Origin: Microbacterium sp. 1.5R | Lineage (GTDB): Bacteria; Actinomycetota; Actinomycetes; Actinomycetales; Microbacteriaceae | Reading direction: 5' to 3' | Assembly (NCBI RefSeq): GCF_007667425.1 | Contig: NZ_VDRC01000001.1 | Span: 763,379 to 827,378, forward strand | DNA: 64,000 nt | Part shown: positions 34,917 to 43,158 of the stretch, in pieces | How the letters are laid out: every line of letters starts with the position of its first letter | How positions within the stretch are numbered: the stretch's first letter is position 1 | Made by a program: the position numbers and the translations under genes | Notes under the pieces: generated by a model | What the model was told of the DNA's origin: nothing | The model's input: only the letters and a program-made list of their open reading frames with translations | The model's database searches: none

Positions 34917-35297
34917 TTACTTGAGGGTGACCGTCGCGCCGGCCTCTTCGAGAGTGGCCTTCGCCTTCTCGGCGGCCTCCTTGTTCGCGCCCTCGAGGAC
35001 GGCCTTGGGAGCGCCGTCGACGACAGCCTTGGCCTCGCCGAGGCCGAGCGAGGTGAGCTCGCGGACGGCCTTGATGACCTGGATCTTCTTGTCGCCGGCA
35101 GCCTCGAGGATGACGTCGAAGGAGTCCTTCTCCTCGACCTCTTCCGCAGCACCAGCGCCACCGGCGCCGGCAACGGCGACGGGTGCAGCAGCGGTGACCT
35201 CGAACTTCTCCTCGAACGCCTTCACGAAGTCGTTGAGCTCGACGAGGGTCAGGCCAGCGAACTGCTCGAGCAGCTCCTCGGTGGAAAGCTTCGCCAT
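34917..35297 (-). CDS. rplL: 50S ribosomal protein L7/L12
   Basis: 126 residues. The N-terminal dimerisation helix ([29 protein letters not shown]) is followed by the Ala/Gly hinge and the C-terminal factor-binding domain ([20 protein letters not shown]). Multiple copies form the ribosomal stalk on L10. Cotranscribed with rplJ, whose stop lies 48 bases upstream. Confidence 0.97.
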   Translation of the reverse strand: MAKLSTEELLEQFAGLTLVELNDFVKAFEEKFEVTAAAPVAVAGAGGAGAAEEVEEKDSFDVILEAAGDKKIQVIKAVRELTSLGLGEAKAVVDGAPKAVLEGANKEAAEKAKATLEEAGATVTLK

Positions 35298-35345
35298 GAT
35301 GTATCTCCTAGATAGATGGGGTTGTTGTACGAGAACGACGGACGC

Positions 35346-35834
35346 TTACGCGGCGTCGGCGGTCTCGAGCTTTTCGCGAAGCGCGTCGATGGTGGCGGCA
35401 GCCTTGCCCATCGTCGCCTTCATCATGCCCGCAGCCTTCGCCAGCAGAACCTCACGGCTCTCGAGCGCGGCGTACTTGTTGACCTCGTCGGCGGTGAGGG
35501 CGTTGCCCTCGAAGATGCCGGCCTTGATCACGAGAAGCGGGTTGGCCTTGGCGAAGTCACGAAGAGCCTTGGCAGTGGCGACGAAGTCACCGTGCACGAA
35601 CGCGACGGCCGACGGACCCTTGAGGTCGTCGTCCAGAGCGGTGATGCCGGCCTTGTTGGCGGCGATCTTGGTCAGCGTGTTCTTCACCACGGCGTACTCG
35701 GCGTCCTGACGGATGCTGTTGCGCAGCTGCTTGAGCTGGGCAACCGTCAGACCGCGGTACTCGGTCAGCAGAACGGCAGTCGAGTCCTCGAATGACTTCG
35801 TGAGCTCGGCGACCGATGCATCCTTCTGCGCCAT
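35346..35834 (-). CDS. rplJ: 50S ribosomal protein L10
   Basis: 162 residues from the ATG at 35834 (AAGGAG 6 bases upstream; longer in-frame starts would translate the L10 leader). Contains the L10 core [20 protein letters not shown] and a C-terminal helix for L7/L12 dimers. Part of the stalk complex, and a translational autoregulator of rplJL via the leader. Confidence 0.96.
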   Translation of the reverse strand: MAQKDASVAELTKSFEDSTAVLLTEYRGLTVAQLKQLRNSIRQDAEYAVVKNTLTKIAANKAGITALDDDLKGPSAVAFVHGDFVATAKALRDFAKANPLLVIKAGIFEGNALTADEVNKYAALESREVLLAKAAGMMKATMGKAAATIDALREKLETADAA

Positions 35835-36015
35835 GGTCACTCCTTGATGTGTACGAGGCGCCTCACGGCGGTGAGGCGCCGACCTCGACCGCATGCAACA
35901 GAAAAGCTCCGGCGCAAGCGCACGGAGCTTCGAGAAGTTCGTGTCCTGCGCGGGCCCCTGCTGAGCAGAGCTTCGATCGTCCGTGTTCGCACACGTTCGA
36001 TGACCAGCGGTCTTC
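35835..36015 (-). promoter_or_regulatory. L10 leader region upstream of rplJ
   Basis: The 331 bases between rplJ and the next gene (36166) contain no gene. The rplJ-proximal part is rich in paired segments: GGCGCCTCAC / GTGAGGCGCC (35857-35880) is a perfect 10-bp hairpin just before the ribosome site, and GAAGCTCCGTGCG / CGCCGGAGCTT forms another stem around 35910-35935. This is where the L10 protein-binding leader lies in bacteria. The match to the L10 leader family is inferred from position and structure, not computed. The remainder (36016-36165) shows only GC-rich sequence and one copy of the flanking repeat. Confidence 0.6.
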
Positions 36016-36116
36016 GGTTGCCCCCACTCTACCCCACGGGCGCCCCCGCCCCAAATCCCGCCCCTCTCCTCGCCTGCCGAAGCCCCCGCTGAGCGCCGAC
36101 GCCCCCACTGGTTCAC

Positions 36117-36141
36117 GTGGATGAGCAGGGGCGCCGTAGCT
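36117..36141 (+). repeat. Left copy of a direct repeat flanking the AbiEi-like gene
   Basis: TGGATGAGCAGGGGCGCCGTAGCTG recurs at 37293-37317 with very few changes, in the same orientation on the other side of the gene at 36166-37194. The bases before it (CTGGTTCACG) also match those before the right copy (CTGGTTAACG). Confidence 0.7.
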
Positions 36142-36165
36142 GGCCAGAGGCGTCGAGCGGAGCGC

Positions 36166-37194
36166 TCACCCGGGGGGACGGATGCCGTAGGCGGCGAGGG
36201 TCCTTGCGAAGCCGTCCGTCGACAGGATGTGCGACGAACCCCAGCGTGCAATTCTCCATCCGGTGACACCGCGCACGGCATCCTCGCGCCTCTTCTCCGC
36301 CATGACGACTTCCTCCGCGGTACGCCCGCCGCGGAGGAACTCGTCGAAGTACTTTCCCGTGCCGTCGAACTCGCCGAAGCACTGCGCCCGCCGGAATCCG
36401 AAATCGAGCCAATAGTCCTCGCCCGAAGGGCCCACGACGCGGACCTGGAGTTGCGGTCTCGCGAATCCGAGCCGGGCGAGCTGAAGCCGGCTCACACTCT
36501 CGCCGGGGAGTTGCGCACGCCCGTCGGCGAAATCGATGATCCAGCGAGCCCGCCGGATGCCTCGACCGCGCGAGCGCTCGGCTCTGTTCGACATCCGGCC
36601 GGACCATGCCGCCGCCGCGTCGGTGTCCAGCATGTGACCCGCCACCGCCGCGCTCCGCAGGGCCGCGTCAGCAGCAGACAGAGCGACCTCCGCCGATGTC
36701 GAACGAGCGAGGTCGAGGACCGTGCGGTCCAGAGAGGTGCACCGGATGCCCTCGATCTCCACGATGTCCGATGGCTCGATCCCGACGTTGTGCCACACCA
36801 CCCCCGCGCATGTACGGCCGTGGCGCGCACCGATGATCGCCGTGTGGACGTGCTCGGGCGCGAGCCGGTACAGCGGCAGCCCGTGGATGACTGCCGCCGA
36901 CGGTCCCCAGAACACCGGGCCGGGGGCGTGCGAGTTGAGGTGGGTCGCGACCACGTCGACGAGGTGGCGGCCCTCGTTCCACAGCCCTCCCCGGTCGTCG
37001 GCCGAAATGTAGCGACCGTTGCGCACGCGGTGGATCACGCCTTCGCGCACCAGCCGCTCGATGTCACGCTCGGTGCAGCCGCGGTGACGGAGGTCGTCCC
37101 GGGTCAGCAGCAGTGCGTGCGCGGTGGCGACGTCGATCTTCCTCGGCATCAGCCGATCGTCGCGCGAGATACGACTGCGGATGGCGTCACTCAC
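36166..37194 (-). CDS. AbiEi-antitoxin-like/DUF559-like protein, function unknown
   Basis: 342 residues from a GTG at 37194; an ATG at 37149 ([20 protein letters not shown]) is an equally possible start. The N-terminal part ([29 protein letters not shown]) is the winged-helix AbiEi_4-type antitoxin domain. The C-terminal part ([26 protein letters not shown] ... [20 protein letters not shown]) looks like a DUF559/VSR-type nuclease fold with Asp, Glu and Lys in place. No AbiEii toxin is adjacent. Such two-domain proteins are common orphans in Actinobacteria. Direct repeats flank it. Confidence 0.75.
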   Translation of the reverse strand: MSDAIRSRISRDDRLMPRKIDVATAHALLLTRDDLRHRGCTERDIERLVREGVIHRVRNGRYISADDRGGLWNEGRHLVDVVATHLNSHAPGPVFWGPSAAVIHGLPLYRLAPEHVHTAIIGARHGRTCAGVVWHNVGIEPSDIVEIEGIRCTSLDRTVLDLARSTSAEVALSAADAALRSAAVAGHMLDTDAAAAWSGRMSNRAERSRGRGIRRARWIIDFADGRAQLPGESVSRLQLARLGFARPQLQVRVVGPSGEDYWLDFGFRRAQCFGEFDGTGKYFDEFLRGGRTAEEVVMAEKRREDAVRGVTGWRIARWGSSHILSTDGFARTLAAYGIRPPG

Positions 37195-37292
37195 ACCCGT
37201 CCGGCCCGGATTCCCTCATCCGAGCGATCGTGCAGGAGAAGTCAGAAGCGCCCTCGCCCCTGCTGGTTAACGAAGCCCCGGGTCATTTGCGT

Positions 37293-37331
37293 CAATGAGC
37301 AGGGGCGTCGTAGCTGAGCAGGGGCGTCGGG
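37293..37331 (+). repeat. Right copy of the direct repeat, partly duplicated
   Basis: ATGAGCAGGGGCGTCGTAGCTG at 37296-37317 matches the left copy at 36120-36141 with one base change and is followed at once by a second partial copy (GAGCAGGGGCGTCG). CGCCCCTGCT about 45 bases earlier is its inverted counterpart, so a hairpin is also possible. The 271 bases from 37195 to 37465 hold no gene. Confidence 0.7.
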
Positions 37332-37465
37332 AAGTACGGGCTGGGCGGGGAGCAGAAGCGGGGCGGGGAGCAGAAGCGGGAGCGGACGAACGGGAGGGGC
37401 GGTACGGATGCCGCGGAGCGGCGTGTACAGCGGCAGCGGTCGGTGGCCGGGGTTAGGCTCGTGAG

Positions 37466-38146
37466 GTGACCCCGGAACTCCAAGCGCGCATCGTTGCGGA
37501 CTCCCGCGACCGCGTCGCCTGGATGCGGGCGAGGTCCCGCGGGATCACCGCCACTGACGTCGCCGGGCTCACCAGCGACAGGTCGATCGCTCGCGCCGCC
37601 GACTCCAAGCTCGGGGGCGGTCCGCGCTTCGGCGGCAACGCCTACACCGACCACGGCCGCCGCCGGGAACCCGAGATCGCCGCCTGGGTCGCGGCCACGC
37701 ACGGCATCTTCCCGTCGTCGGCGCTGTTCCGCGCCGAGGTCGAGCACCGCCACCTCGCCACGCCCGACGGCATCGCGGTCGACACCGGCGGACGCATCGA
37801 GCTCGCCGAGATCAAGACGACGAACAAGGCGTTCCGCGGCATCCCCCGCACCTACCTGCGTCAGGTGTGGTGGCAGCAGCACGTGCTCGGCGCCGAACGC
37901 ACGCTCTTCGTGTGGGAGGAGCACATCGACTTCGCCCCCGTGCACGACGAGCCGCGCTGCGTCTGGATCGACCGCGACGACCGCGAGATCGCCAAGCTCG
38001 TCGGCCTCGCGACAGAGCTCATCGACGAGCTGTACCGCCGCACGACGGGCCAGCAGGTCCCCAGCAGGATGCCGGTCGCGACGAACAGTCGCCGCGAACA
38101 CCTGCGCGAACGGGACGCCTTCCGGGCGCTCGCCCTGGCCGACTGA
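37466..38146 (+). CDS. YqaJ-family recombinase/exonuclease
   Basis: 226 residues from a GTG. The YqaJ/lambda-exonuclease nuclease motifs are visible: RRREPEIAAWV (Glu), TPDGIAVD (Asp) and ELAEIKTTNK (the E-x-K pair). Phage members process dsDNA ends for recombination. No phage genes surround it; stand-alone chromosomal copies are frequent in Microbacteriaceae. The substrate in the cell is unknown. Confidence 0.88.
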   Translation: MTPELQARIVADSRDRVAWMRARSRGITATDVAGLTSDRSIARAADSKLGGGPRFGGNAYTDHGRRREPEIAAWVAATHGIFPSSALFRAEVEHRHLATPDGIAVDTGGRIELAEIKTTNKAFRGIPRTYLRQVWWQQHVLGAERTLFVWEEHIDFAPVHDEPRCVWIDRDDREIAKLVGLATELIDELYRRTTGQQVPSRMPVATNSRREHLRERDAFRALALAD

Positions 38147-38166
38147 CGCCTTCGTACTGCGTCGTC

Positions 38167-38685
38167 TCAGACACAGGTCGCGCCGAGCCCCGCGAGGGTC
38201 ATCGAGAGCTGCCGCGAGACGCCGACCGAGGTCCATGCGGTGCCGACCAGCAGGTTGTTGACCGTGAGCGTGGTCGTGCTCCCGAGCAGATTGGTGATCA
38301 GTCCGCTGAGCAGCGTCTGCGACAGCACGGCGGTGTGCGTGTAGAGCCCACCGGACGGCCCGGTGGTGCTGATGTTGGACGCGGGCACCACCGCCGTCGT
38401 GGCCCCCTGCGTGAGCGTCAAGCGGACGCCGCTCGCCGGGTAGACCGACGTCCACACGAGCGTCACGCTCTGGAACAACCCGAGCCCGTTGTTGGTGACC
38501 GTGCACGCGGTGATCGTCGCGGGCGGCACCGTGAACGACGTGAAGGTGCCGGATGCCGCGTGCTCGGTGTCGGTGAAGCGGGCGTCGACCGGCTGCACCG
38601 TCGCGACCGACCCTGCGCCCGCGAGGAGGCTCAGACCGAGGATGCCGGCGAGAAGCCGCCGCCGAGAGCCGGTCGGCGCGGTCAT
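38167..38685 (-). CDS. Secreted protein with SipW-type signal peptide (third candidate substrate)
   Basis: 172 residues. A twin-Arg-like basic start (GSRRRLLAGILGLSLLAGAGSVATV) leads to ARFTDTEHAASGTFTSFTV, the F-T/S-D..-A-S-G-x-F pattern after the signal peptide that marks camelysin/TasA-type SipW substrates. The rest is Thr/Ser/Val-rich and should be all-beta. ATGA overlap with the LPXTG gene makes it the last gene of the SipW operon. Confidence 0.75.
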   Translation of the reverse strand: MTAPTGSRRRLLAGILGLSLLAGAGSVATVQPVDARFTDTEHAASGTFTSFTVPPATITACTVTNNGLGLFQSVTLVWTSVYPASGVRLTLTQGATTAVVPASNISTTGPSGGLYTHTAVLSQTLLSGLITNLLGSTTTLTVNNLLVGTAWTSVGVSRQLSMTLAGLGATCV

Positions 38686-39353
38686 GACGGGCCCTCCTGA
38701 CCGTGGCGTCGTCTCCCGCCCACCCGTATCCCCCTGGCCAGCAGCGACGCGCCCAGTGCGAGCAGCGCTGCCGATCCGACGAGCGTTGCGGTCGGCGGTG
38801 CGCCCCCGGTCGCCGGCAGCGCTCCGCCTGTCCCTGCGACGACGGCGTCGCCGACACCGCGGGCCGTCACCCGCACGTCGGTGAGCCCCGGGCCGTCGTG
38901 GTCCTCGGGGAGCGCCATGTGCAACCGCAGGTGCGCCGCCCGTGTCGACGAGAAGTCCGTGAGCACGACCTCGCCGCCGTCGCGGGGGATGCTCCAGGAG
39001 GTCGCGAGCACCGTCGCGCCGCCGGGGCACTCGTCGTCGGCCCAGGCCTGCATGCAGAGCGCCGCGTCGACGATGAGGGGCGCCGCACCTCTCGCGCTCA
39101 CGGCGAGGGTGACGGTTCCCGGTTCGGAGGCAGGATCCGCGCTGACGGCGACGTCCCACTGCACCGACTCCCCCGGGAGCAGACTCGACGCCTCCGTCCA
39201 GTCGGCGACCGAGACGATGCGCAGCACCGTGCTCTGGACGACCTCGGTGCTCGGAGCAGCCCAGGCGGGTGTCGCCGCGACCCCGGCGACCCCTATCGCG
39301 ACCGCCCCGCAGACTGCAGCCGCTCCGCTGATCCTCGCCCTGCCCACGTTCAT
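38682..39353 (-). CDS. Secreted protein with LPXTG-like cell-wall anchor
   Basis: 223 residues. An N-terminal signal peptide ends near TPAWAAPS. The C terminus has LPATGG, a hydrophobic stretch (ATLVGSAALLALGASLLARG) and a basic tail (RVGGRRRHGQ), the sortase signal layout. The mature part is beta-rich with two Cys (ALCMQAWADDEC). No sortase gene is in the window. It overlaps both operon neighbours by ATGA, linking wall anchoring to the SipW system. Confidence 0.8.
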   Translation of the reverse strand: MNVGRARISGAAAVCGAVAIGVAGVAATPAWAAPSTEVVQSTVLRIVSVADWTEASSLLPGESVQWDVAVSADPASEPGTVTLAVSARGAAPLIVDAALCMQAWADDECPGGATVLATSWSIPRDGGEVVLTDFSSTRAAHLRLHMALPEDHDGPGLTDVRVTARGVGDAVVAGTGGALPATGGAPPTATLVGSAALLALGASLLARGIRVGGRRRHGQEGPS

Positions 39354-39934
39354 CCGCCTCCCGCCCCTCGGCGGCGCGTCCGCGGCCAGAACGCCCAGAC
39401 GACGAGCACGGTGGCCGCGACCGTGAGCGCACCGAGCGCGACGGGGTCGCCGAGGGCCACGACGACGGATGCCGCGCCAGGCACCGAGAACAGCACGCGC
39501 CGCACCGACGTCACGGCATAGGGGAACGGATCGTCGGAGGCGTTCGCATCGCCTCGCAGAGTGAGGACCCGTTCCGCCGGCGTAGACCCGTCGGCGACCG
39601 AGGTGATCCGGTGCGTGATGGGCAGATCCGCGGGGCGATCGACGGTGACGATGTCGCCGATGCCGACATCGGCCGCCGGGACGCGCTGCACGACGGCGAC
39701 GGATCCGGCGGGGATCGTCGGCGACATCGACCCGGTGCGGAACATGATGAGGGTGACCTGCGCCGCGAGTGCGAGCACGACGAGTGCGATGCACATCGCC
39801 CCCGCGACCGCCGCGATCCAGAGCGCGGAGTCGGCGAGCAGACGCCCCAGCCCCCTGCGTTCAGGCTCGGGCGGCGCGGCACCCGTCGCACCCGCACGCG
39901 CACGGAGCTCGCGTCGTGTCGTCGGTGCGCTCAT
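39350..39934 (-). CDS. sipW: SipW-type signal peptidase I
   Basis: 194 residues with an N-terminal helix (ALWIAAVAGAMCIALVVLAL) and a C-terminal helix. The catalytic Ser lies in RTGSMSPTIPAGSVAVV, and the partner is His in LPITHRITSV where most bacterial enzymes have Lys; this Ser/His form defines the ER/SipW type. ATG at 39934 with GGAGGAG upstream. It processes the unusual signal peptides of the neighbouring TasA/camelysin-like proteins. Confidence 0.88.
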   Translation of the reverse strand: MSAPTTRRELRARAGATGAAPPEPERRGLGRLLADSALWIAAVAGAMCIALVVLALAAQVTLIMFRTGSMSPTIPAGSVAVVQRVPAADVGIGDIVTVDRPADLPITHRITSVADGSTPAERVLTLRGDANASDDPFPYAVTSVRRVLFSVPGAASVVVALGDPVALGALTVAATVLVVWAFWPRTRRRGAGGG

Positions 39935-39952
39935 CTCACTCCTCCTCTCCAT

Positions 39953-40020
39953 GCGATCACGGCATCGGAATCCCGAGCGATCACGGCATCCGCTTCCGTG
40001 CGATCGCGGCATCCGCTACG
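39953..40020. repeat. Three-copy tandem repeat of about 23 bp
   Basis: GCGATCACGGCATC plus a variable CGG/AATCC-type tail is repeated three times (39953, about 39977 and 40000) between the signal peptidase start and the stop of its first candidate substrate. Copies differ at several positions. It spaces the two genes by about 80 bases, the only large gap in an otherwise overlapping operon. Confidence 0.7.
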
Positions 40021-40675
40021 ACGAGGTCCCCTGGACCTGCCACGTCTGCGTCATCGTGAGGCCCTGCGCGGCATTGACCGCGGTCGCCGGCAGAGTCACG
40101 GCGACGCAGTAGTTCAGCTGGGTGGTGCCGTTCGCGGTGACGACCTGCGGCACGGACGTCGTGGCCGCTCCCCCGACCGTGAGCGCGGACCCGTCCGCCA
40201 CGATCACGCTCGAGGCACCTGATGCCGCCGCGTAGGTGGCCGCGGTGCACGACTGGCTCGGGGTTGCGGCGGTCGGCACGAGGCGCACCCCGTACGTGAG
40301 GTAGGTCGCGAGACCGGTCCCGCCCGGCGTGCCGGCGGTGAGCTGCAGCGTCCCCGCTGCGGACGGGTTGGCGGTCTTGACGCTGAAGAGCGCATAGGTG
40401 GTGGTGCCGGGGACCATGGCGGTCGGAGCGACGACGAAGTTCAGGGCCGCAGCCGCACCGGCGGTGGCGTGGCTCGAGAACGTGGCGCCATCGGTGGCAC
40501 CCACGATGTCGAACCGCCCCGCGGTGAACGTCGATGACGCGTACTCGGAGTCGTTCCATGCGGCGAGGGTCATCGTCGCGCCGACCCCGAAGACGAGACC
40601 GCCCGCGAGGAGGGCTCGTATGCGACGGGAGCGCAGACGCTTTCTCTCCCGCATCCGTCTGCGGGTGTCGGCCAT
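40016..40675 (-). CDS. SipW-dependent-type signal peptide protein (TasA/camelysin-like)
   Basis: 219 residues. Basic N terminus (RRRMRERKRLRSRRIR), a hydrophobic segment (ALLAGGLVFGVGATMTLAAW) and the signature WNDSEYASSTFTAGRFDIVG at the processing region. The mature part is Ala/Thr/Val-rich, all-beta, with two widely spaced Cys. It is preceded 2 bases upstream by a paralogue with the same signature. In Bacillus such proteins form biofilm fibres; a surface fibre role here is inferred. Confidence 0.85.
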   Translation of the reverse strand: MADTRRRMRERKRLRSRRIRALLAGGLVFGVGATMTLAAWNDSEYASSTFTAGRFDIVGATDGATFSSHATAGAAAALNFVVAPTAMVPGTTTYALFSVKTANPSAAGTLQLTAGTPGGTGLATYLTYGVRLVPTAATPSQSCTAATYAAASGASSVIVADGSALTVGGAATTSVPQVVTANGTTQLNYCVAVTLPATAVNAAQGLTMTQTWQVQGTSS

Positions 40676-40677
40676 GA

Positions 40678-41301
40678 TCAGTCGGCGACGGAGGTGGCGG
40701 TGAACTCCCAGGTCGCCGTCGCGGTCGCCCCTTGGGTGAGGCCGGCACCTGCCGTGACGGCGAAGCACAGTTGCACGGGCGCGCCTGCCGTTCCGGGCGC
40801 CGTGCCCTCGGCCAGCGGCACCGACGTCGCCCCGGTCTGGGCGCTCAACGTCGCACCGGACGCGACGACGGTTCCGGTCGCTCCCGCGCCGCACGTCGCC
40901 GCCGCCCCGATGGCGGTCACGGTGTACGACAGGTTCGCCTCGTTGCCGCCCGCCCCGGCGGCGATCCCGGCCGGCACGAGAGTCGCGGCGTTCGTGGTGA
41001 TGCTGTCCAGCCGCACCCAGAAGGGCGCGTAGACGACGTCGCCCGGCGCCATCGATGCGGCGACGGCCGGCAGCTGGAACACGAGGGATGCCGCGGCATC
41101 CCCGTTGTCGATGTTGTGATCGTCGTATCCGGTGGTGGCGCTCGTCGTCGAGCCCTCCAGGTTGAACGATCCGGCGCCGAACGTGCCCGTGGCGAACTCG
41201 GAGTCGTTCCAGGCGGCGAGGGTCACCCCGACGCCCACCCCCAGCACGACGCCTCCGGCGAGGACTGCGAGCACCTTCCTCCTGGTGTCCGTGGTGACCA
41301 T
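40678..41301 (-). CDS. SipW-dependent-type signal peptide protein (TasA/camelysin-like), first of operon
   Basis: 207 residues. TRRKVLAVLAGGVVLGVGVGVTLAAW is the signal peptide, followed by WNDSEFATGTFGAGSFNLEGS, near-identical in pattern to the downstream paralogue. The mature domain is beta-rich with two Cys. Both likely arose by duplication. It is the first gene of the five-gene SipW operon; a candidate promoter lies 140 bases upstream. Confidence 0.86.
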   Translation of the reverse strand: MVTTDTRRKVLAVLAGGVVLGVGVGVTLAAWNDSEFATGTFGAGSFNLEGSTTSATTGYDDHNIDNGDAAASLVFQLPAVAASMAPGDVVYAPFWVRLDSITTNAATLVPAGIAAGAGGNEANLSYTVTAIGAAATCGAGATGTVVASGATLSAQTGATSVPLAEGTAPGTAGAPVQLCFAVTAGAGLTQGATATATWEFTATSVAD

Positions 41302-41438
41302 GTCTCTTCCCCCTCAGGAATCGAGAACGCAGGACTGCGGTGGACGGATCAGATCCGAAGACCCACTGCCGAGCGTCCTTCTGTCTTGCACACGCCCCGA
41401 CCGAATCGCTCCCACGAGACGACGTGCTCATCCTTAAG

Positions 41439-41467
41439 ATTGAATACCTATTCAGTTAATGTTGCAA
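41439..41467 (-). promoter_or_regulatory. Candidate promoter and inverted repeat upstream of the SipW operon
   Basis: A rare AT-rich patch. On the minus strand TTGCAA (41462-41467), 17 bases, TTCAAT (41439-41444) resembles -35/-10 boxes. TGAATACCTATTCA (41441-41454) is an inverted repeat with 6-base arms overlapping the -10 box, suggesting repressor control. By-eye call. Confidence 0.4.
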
Positions 41468-41476
41468 CCTCTCCCC

Positions 41477-41552
41477 TTCGGGTCGATCGAGCCGCCACCG
41501 ATCGACCCGTCACCGATCGAGACGCCACCGATCGACCCGTCGCCGATCGGCG
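41477..41552. repeat. Degenerate tandem repeat built on CCGATCGA
   Basis: Units of about 15 bases (CCACCGATCGACCCGT and variants) repeat about five times just after the lysG stop. It lies between two minus-strand genes and may contribute to ending lysG transcription. No coding sense is likely. Confidence 0.65.
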
Positions 41553-41554
41553 CG

Positions 41555-42427
41555 TCAGCGCGCGAGCACACGGCGTGCCTCCGCCGCCACCTCCGCAGCG
41601 ATCGCGTCGAGCAGCGCCGATCGCAGATTCCACTGCTGCCAGTACAGCGCGACGCGCAGCGGCGGACCGCCGAGATCGACCAGCCCGCCGTCGTCCTGGA
41701 GCCGCGGCACCATCCCCCAGCCCAGCCCGAGGCGGACGGCGAGCGCGTAGTCGTGGGATGCCGGGACGTAGTGCCTCGGCACGCCCTGCGCCGCCACGCC
41801 CGATGCCGCCAGCCACTCGTGCTGGAGGGTGTCGCGACGGTCGAAGTCGACGAGCGGGGCCGCCGCGAGCGCGTCGGCGCTCACCCCGTCGGGGAACCAC
41901 CGCTCAAGGTACGCGGGCTCGGCCATCGCCCGGTACTCGAGCACCCCCAGCGGCGACACCGAGCACCCCGCGACCGGCGTCGCCTCGCTGGTCACCGCCG
42001 CCATCACGGTGCCCGACTCCAGGAGACGAGCCGTGAAGTTCTGATCGTCGCGATGCAGGTCGACGTCGATGTCGTGCGTCCGCGACAGCCTCGCCATCGG
42101 GGCGAGGAACCATGTCGCCATCGAGTCGGCGTTCACCGCGAGTGGGATGCGCGGACGCGCGGTCTCGCCGTCGAGACCCAACCCGCCGAGCGCATCGTGT
42201 TCGAGCAGTGCCGTCTGCCGGGCGAGCCGCACCACGGCCTCCCCTGCCTCCGTGAGCCGAGCGGGCTTCGCACGGACGACGAGCACCCGGCCCAGCTGCT
42301 GCTCCAGGGTCTTGAGCCGCTGACTCACCGCCGAGGGCGTGATGCGCAGGACCCGGGATGCGGCGTCGAGGGTGCCTTCGTCGGCGACGGCCGCGACCGT
42401 GGCCGCCAGGTCGGGATCGATTCTCAC
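41555..42427 (-). CDS. lysG: LysR-family regulator of the LysG/ArgP type
   Basis: 290 residues. The N-terminal winged helix (LAATVAAVADEGTLDAASRVLRITPSAVSQRLKTLEQQLG) is the ArgP/LysG type, followed by the effector domain. It is divergent from a LysE exporter with a 70-base gap, the same layout as lysG-lysE of Corynebacterium, where LysG activates lysE in response to lysine, arginine or histidine. The shared promoter region includes an AT-rich stretch around 42430-42450. Confidence 0.9.
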   Translation of the reverse strand: MRIDPDLAATVAAVADEGTLDAASRVLRITPSAVSQRLKTLEQQLGRVLVVRAKPARLTEAGEAVVRLARQTALLEHDALGGLGLDGETARPRIPLAVNADSMATWFLAPMARLSRTHDIDVDLHRDDQNFTARLLESGTVMAAVTSEATPVAGCSVSPLGVLEYRAMAEPAYLERWFPDGVSADALAAAPLVDFDRRDTLQHEWLAASGVAAQGVPRHYVPASHDYALAVRLGLGWGMVPRLQDDGGLVDLGGPPLRVALYWQQWNLRSALLDAIAAEVAAEARRVLAR

Positions 42428-42497
42428 GTAAGCGATGCTAATGGTTCACAACGAATCCTCGCTGGTGCTGATGATCGGCTGTTCCTAGCCTGAGGAC

Positions 42498-43148
42498 ATG
42501 CTCTCGGTCCTCTCGGGTCTCGGACTCGGCCTCTCGCTCATCGTCGCCATCGGCGCACAGAACGTGTTCGTGCTGCGGCAGGGGATCCGCCGCGAGCATG
42601 TGCTGCCCGTCGTCGTCGTCTGCGCGGTGTCCGACGCGCTCCTCATCGTCGCCGGCGTGGCCGGTCTGGGTCTCGTGATCTCGGCCGCGCCGTGGCTCGT
42701 CGTCGTCGCCCGGTGGGCCGGCGCCCTGTTCCTGCTCGGCTACGGCATCCTCGCCGCCCGGCGGGCCTGGCGCGGGGGCGAGCAGCTGCGGATCGACGAC
42801 GCGCCGGCGATGAGCGCACCGACCGCCCGCGGAACGACCACGGCCGCGCGCACGGCGCTCGCTCCCGTGCTCCTCACCGTGCTCGCCCTCACCTGGCTCA
42901 ACCCGCACGTCTACCTCGACACGGTGCTCATGCTCGGCTCGATCGCGGCCACCCATGGCGAGGATCGTTGGCTGTTCGCCGTCGGAGCGATCGCCGCCAG
43001 CATCCTCTGGTTCACCGCGTTGGGCTTCGGTGCGCGCTACCTCGGACGCTGGCTGCGCACCGAGCGCTCCTGGCGCATCCTCGACGGGATCATCGCGGTC
43101 GTCATGATCGCGCTCTCCGTCAGTCTCGTCGCACCCGTCTTGGCCTGA
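42498..43148 (+). CDS. lysE: LysE/ArgO-family basic amino acid exporter
   Basis: 216 residues with five to six membrane helices. The family motif GLGLSLIVAIGAQNVFVLRQGI lies at the N terminus, and LTWLNPHVYLDTVLMLGSIA is the conserved NPH region. It exports lysine and arginine out of the cytoplasm, usually when peptide uptake overloads the pool. Regulated by the divergent LysG-type gene. Confidence 0.94.
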   Translation: MLSVLSGLGLGLSLIVAIGAQNVFVLRQGIRREHVLPVVVVCAVSDALLIVAGVAGLGLVISAAPWLVVVARWAGALFLLGYGILAARRAWRGGEQLRIDDAPAMSAPTARGTTTAARTALAPVLLTVLALTWLNPHVYLDTVLMLGSIAATHGEDRWLFAVGAIAASILWFTALGFGARYLGRWLRTERSWRILDGIIAVVMIALSVSLVAPVLA

Positions 43149-43158
43149 ACCTCGGGAG

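Noticed and set aside
36166..37194. Complete AbiE toxin-antitoxin system
   Set aside because: Only the AbiEi-like protein is present; neither neighbour resembles the AbiEii nucleotidyltransferase toxin.
37466..38146. Prophage remnant marked by the YqaJ nuclease
   Set aside because: No integrase, capsid, tail or lysis genes surround it, and base composition looks like its neighbours.
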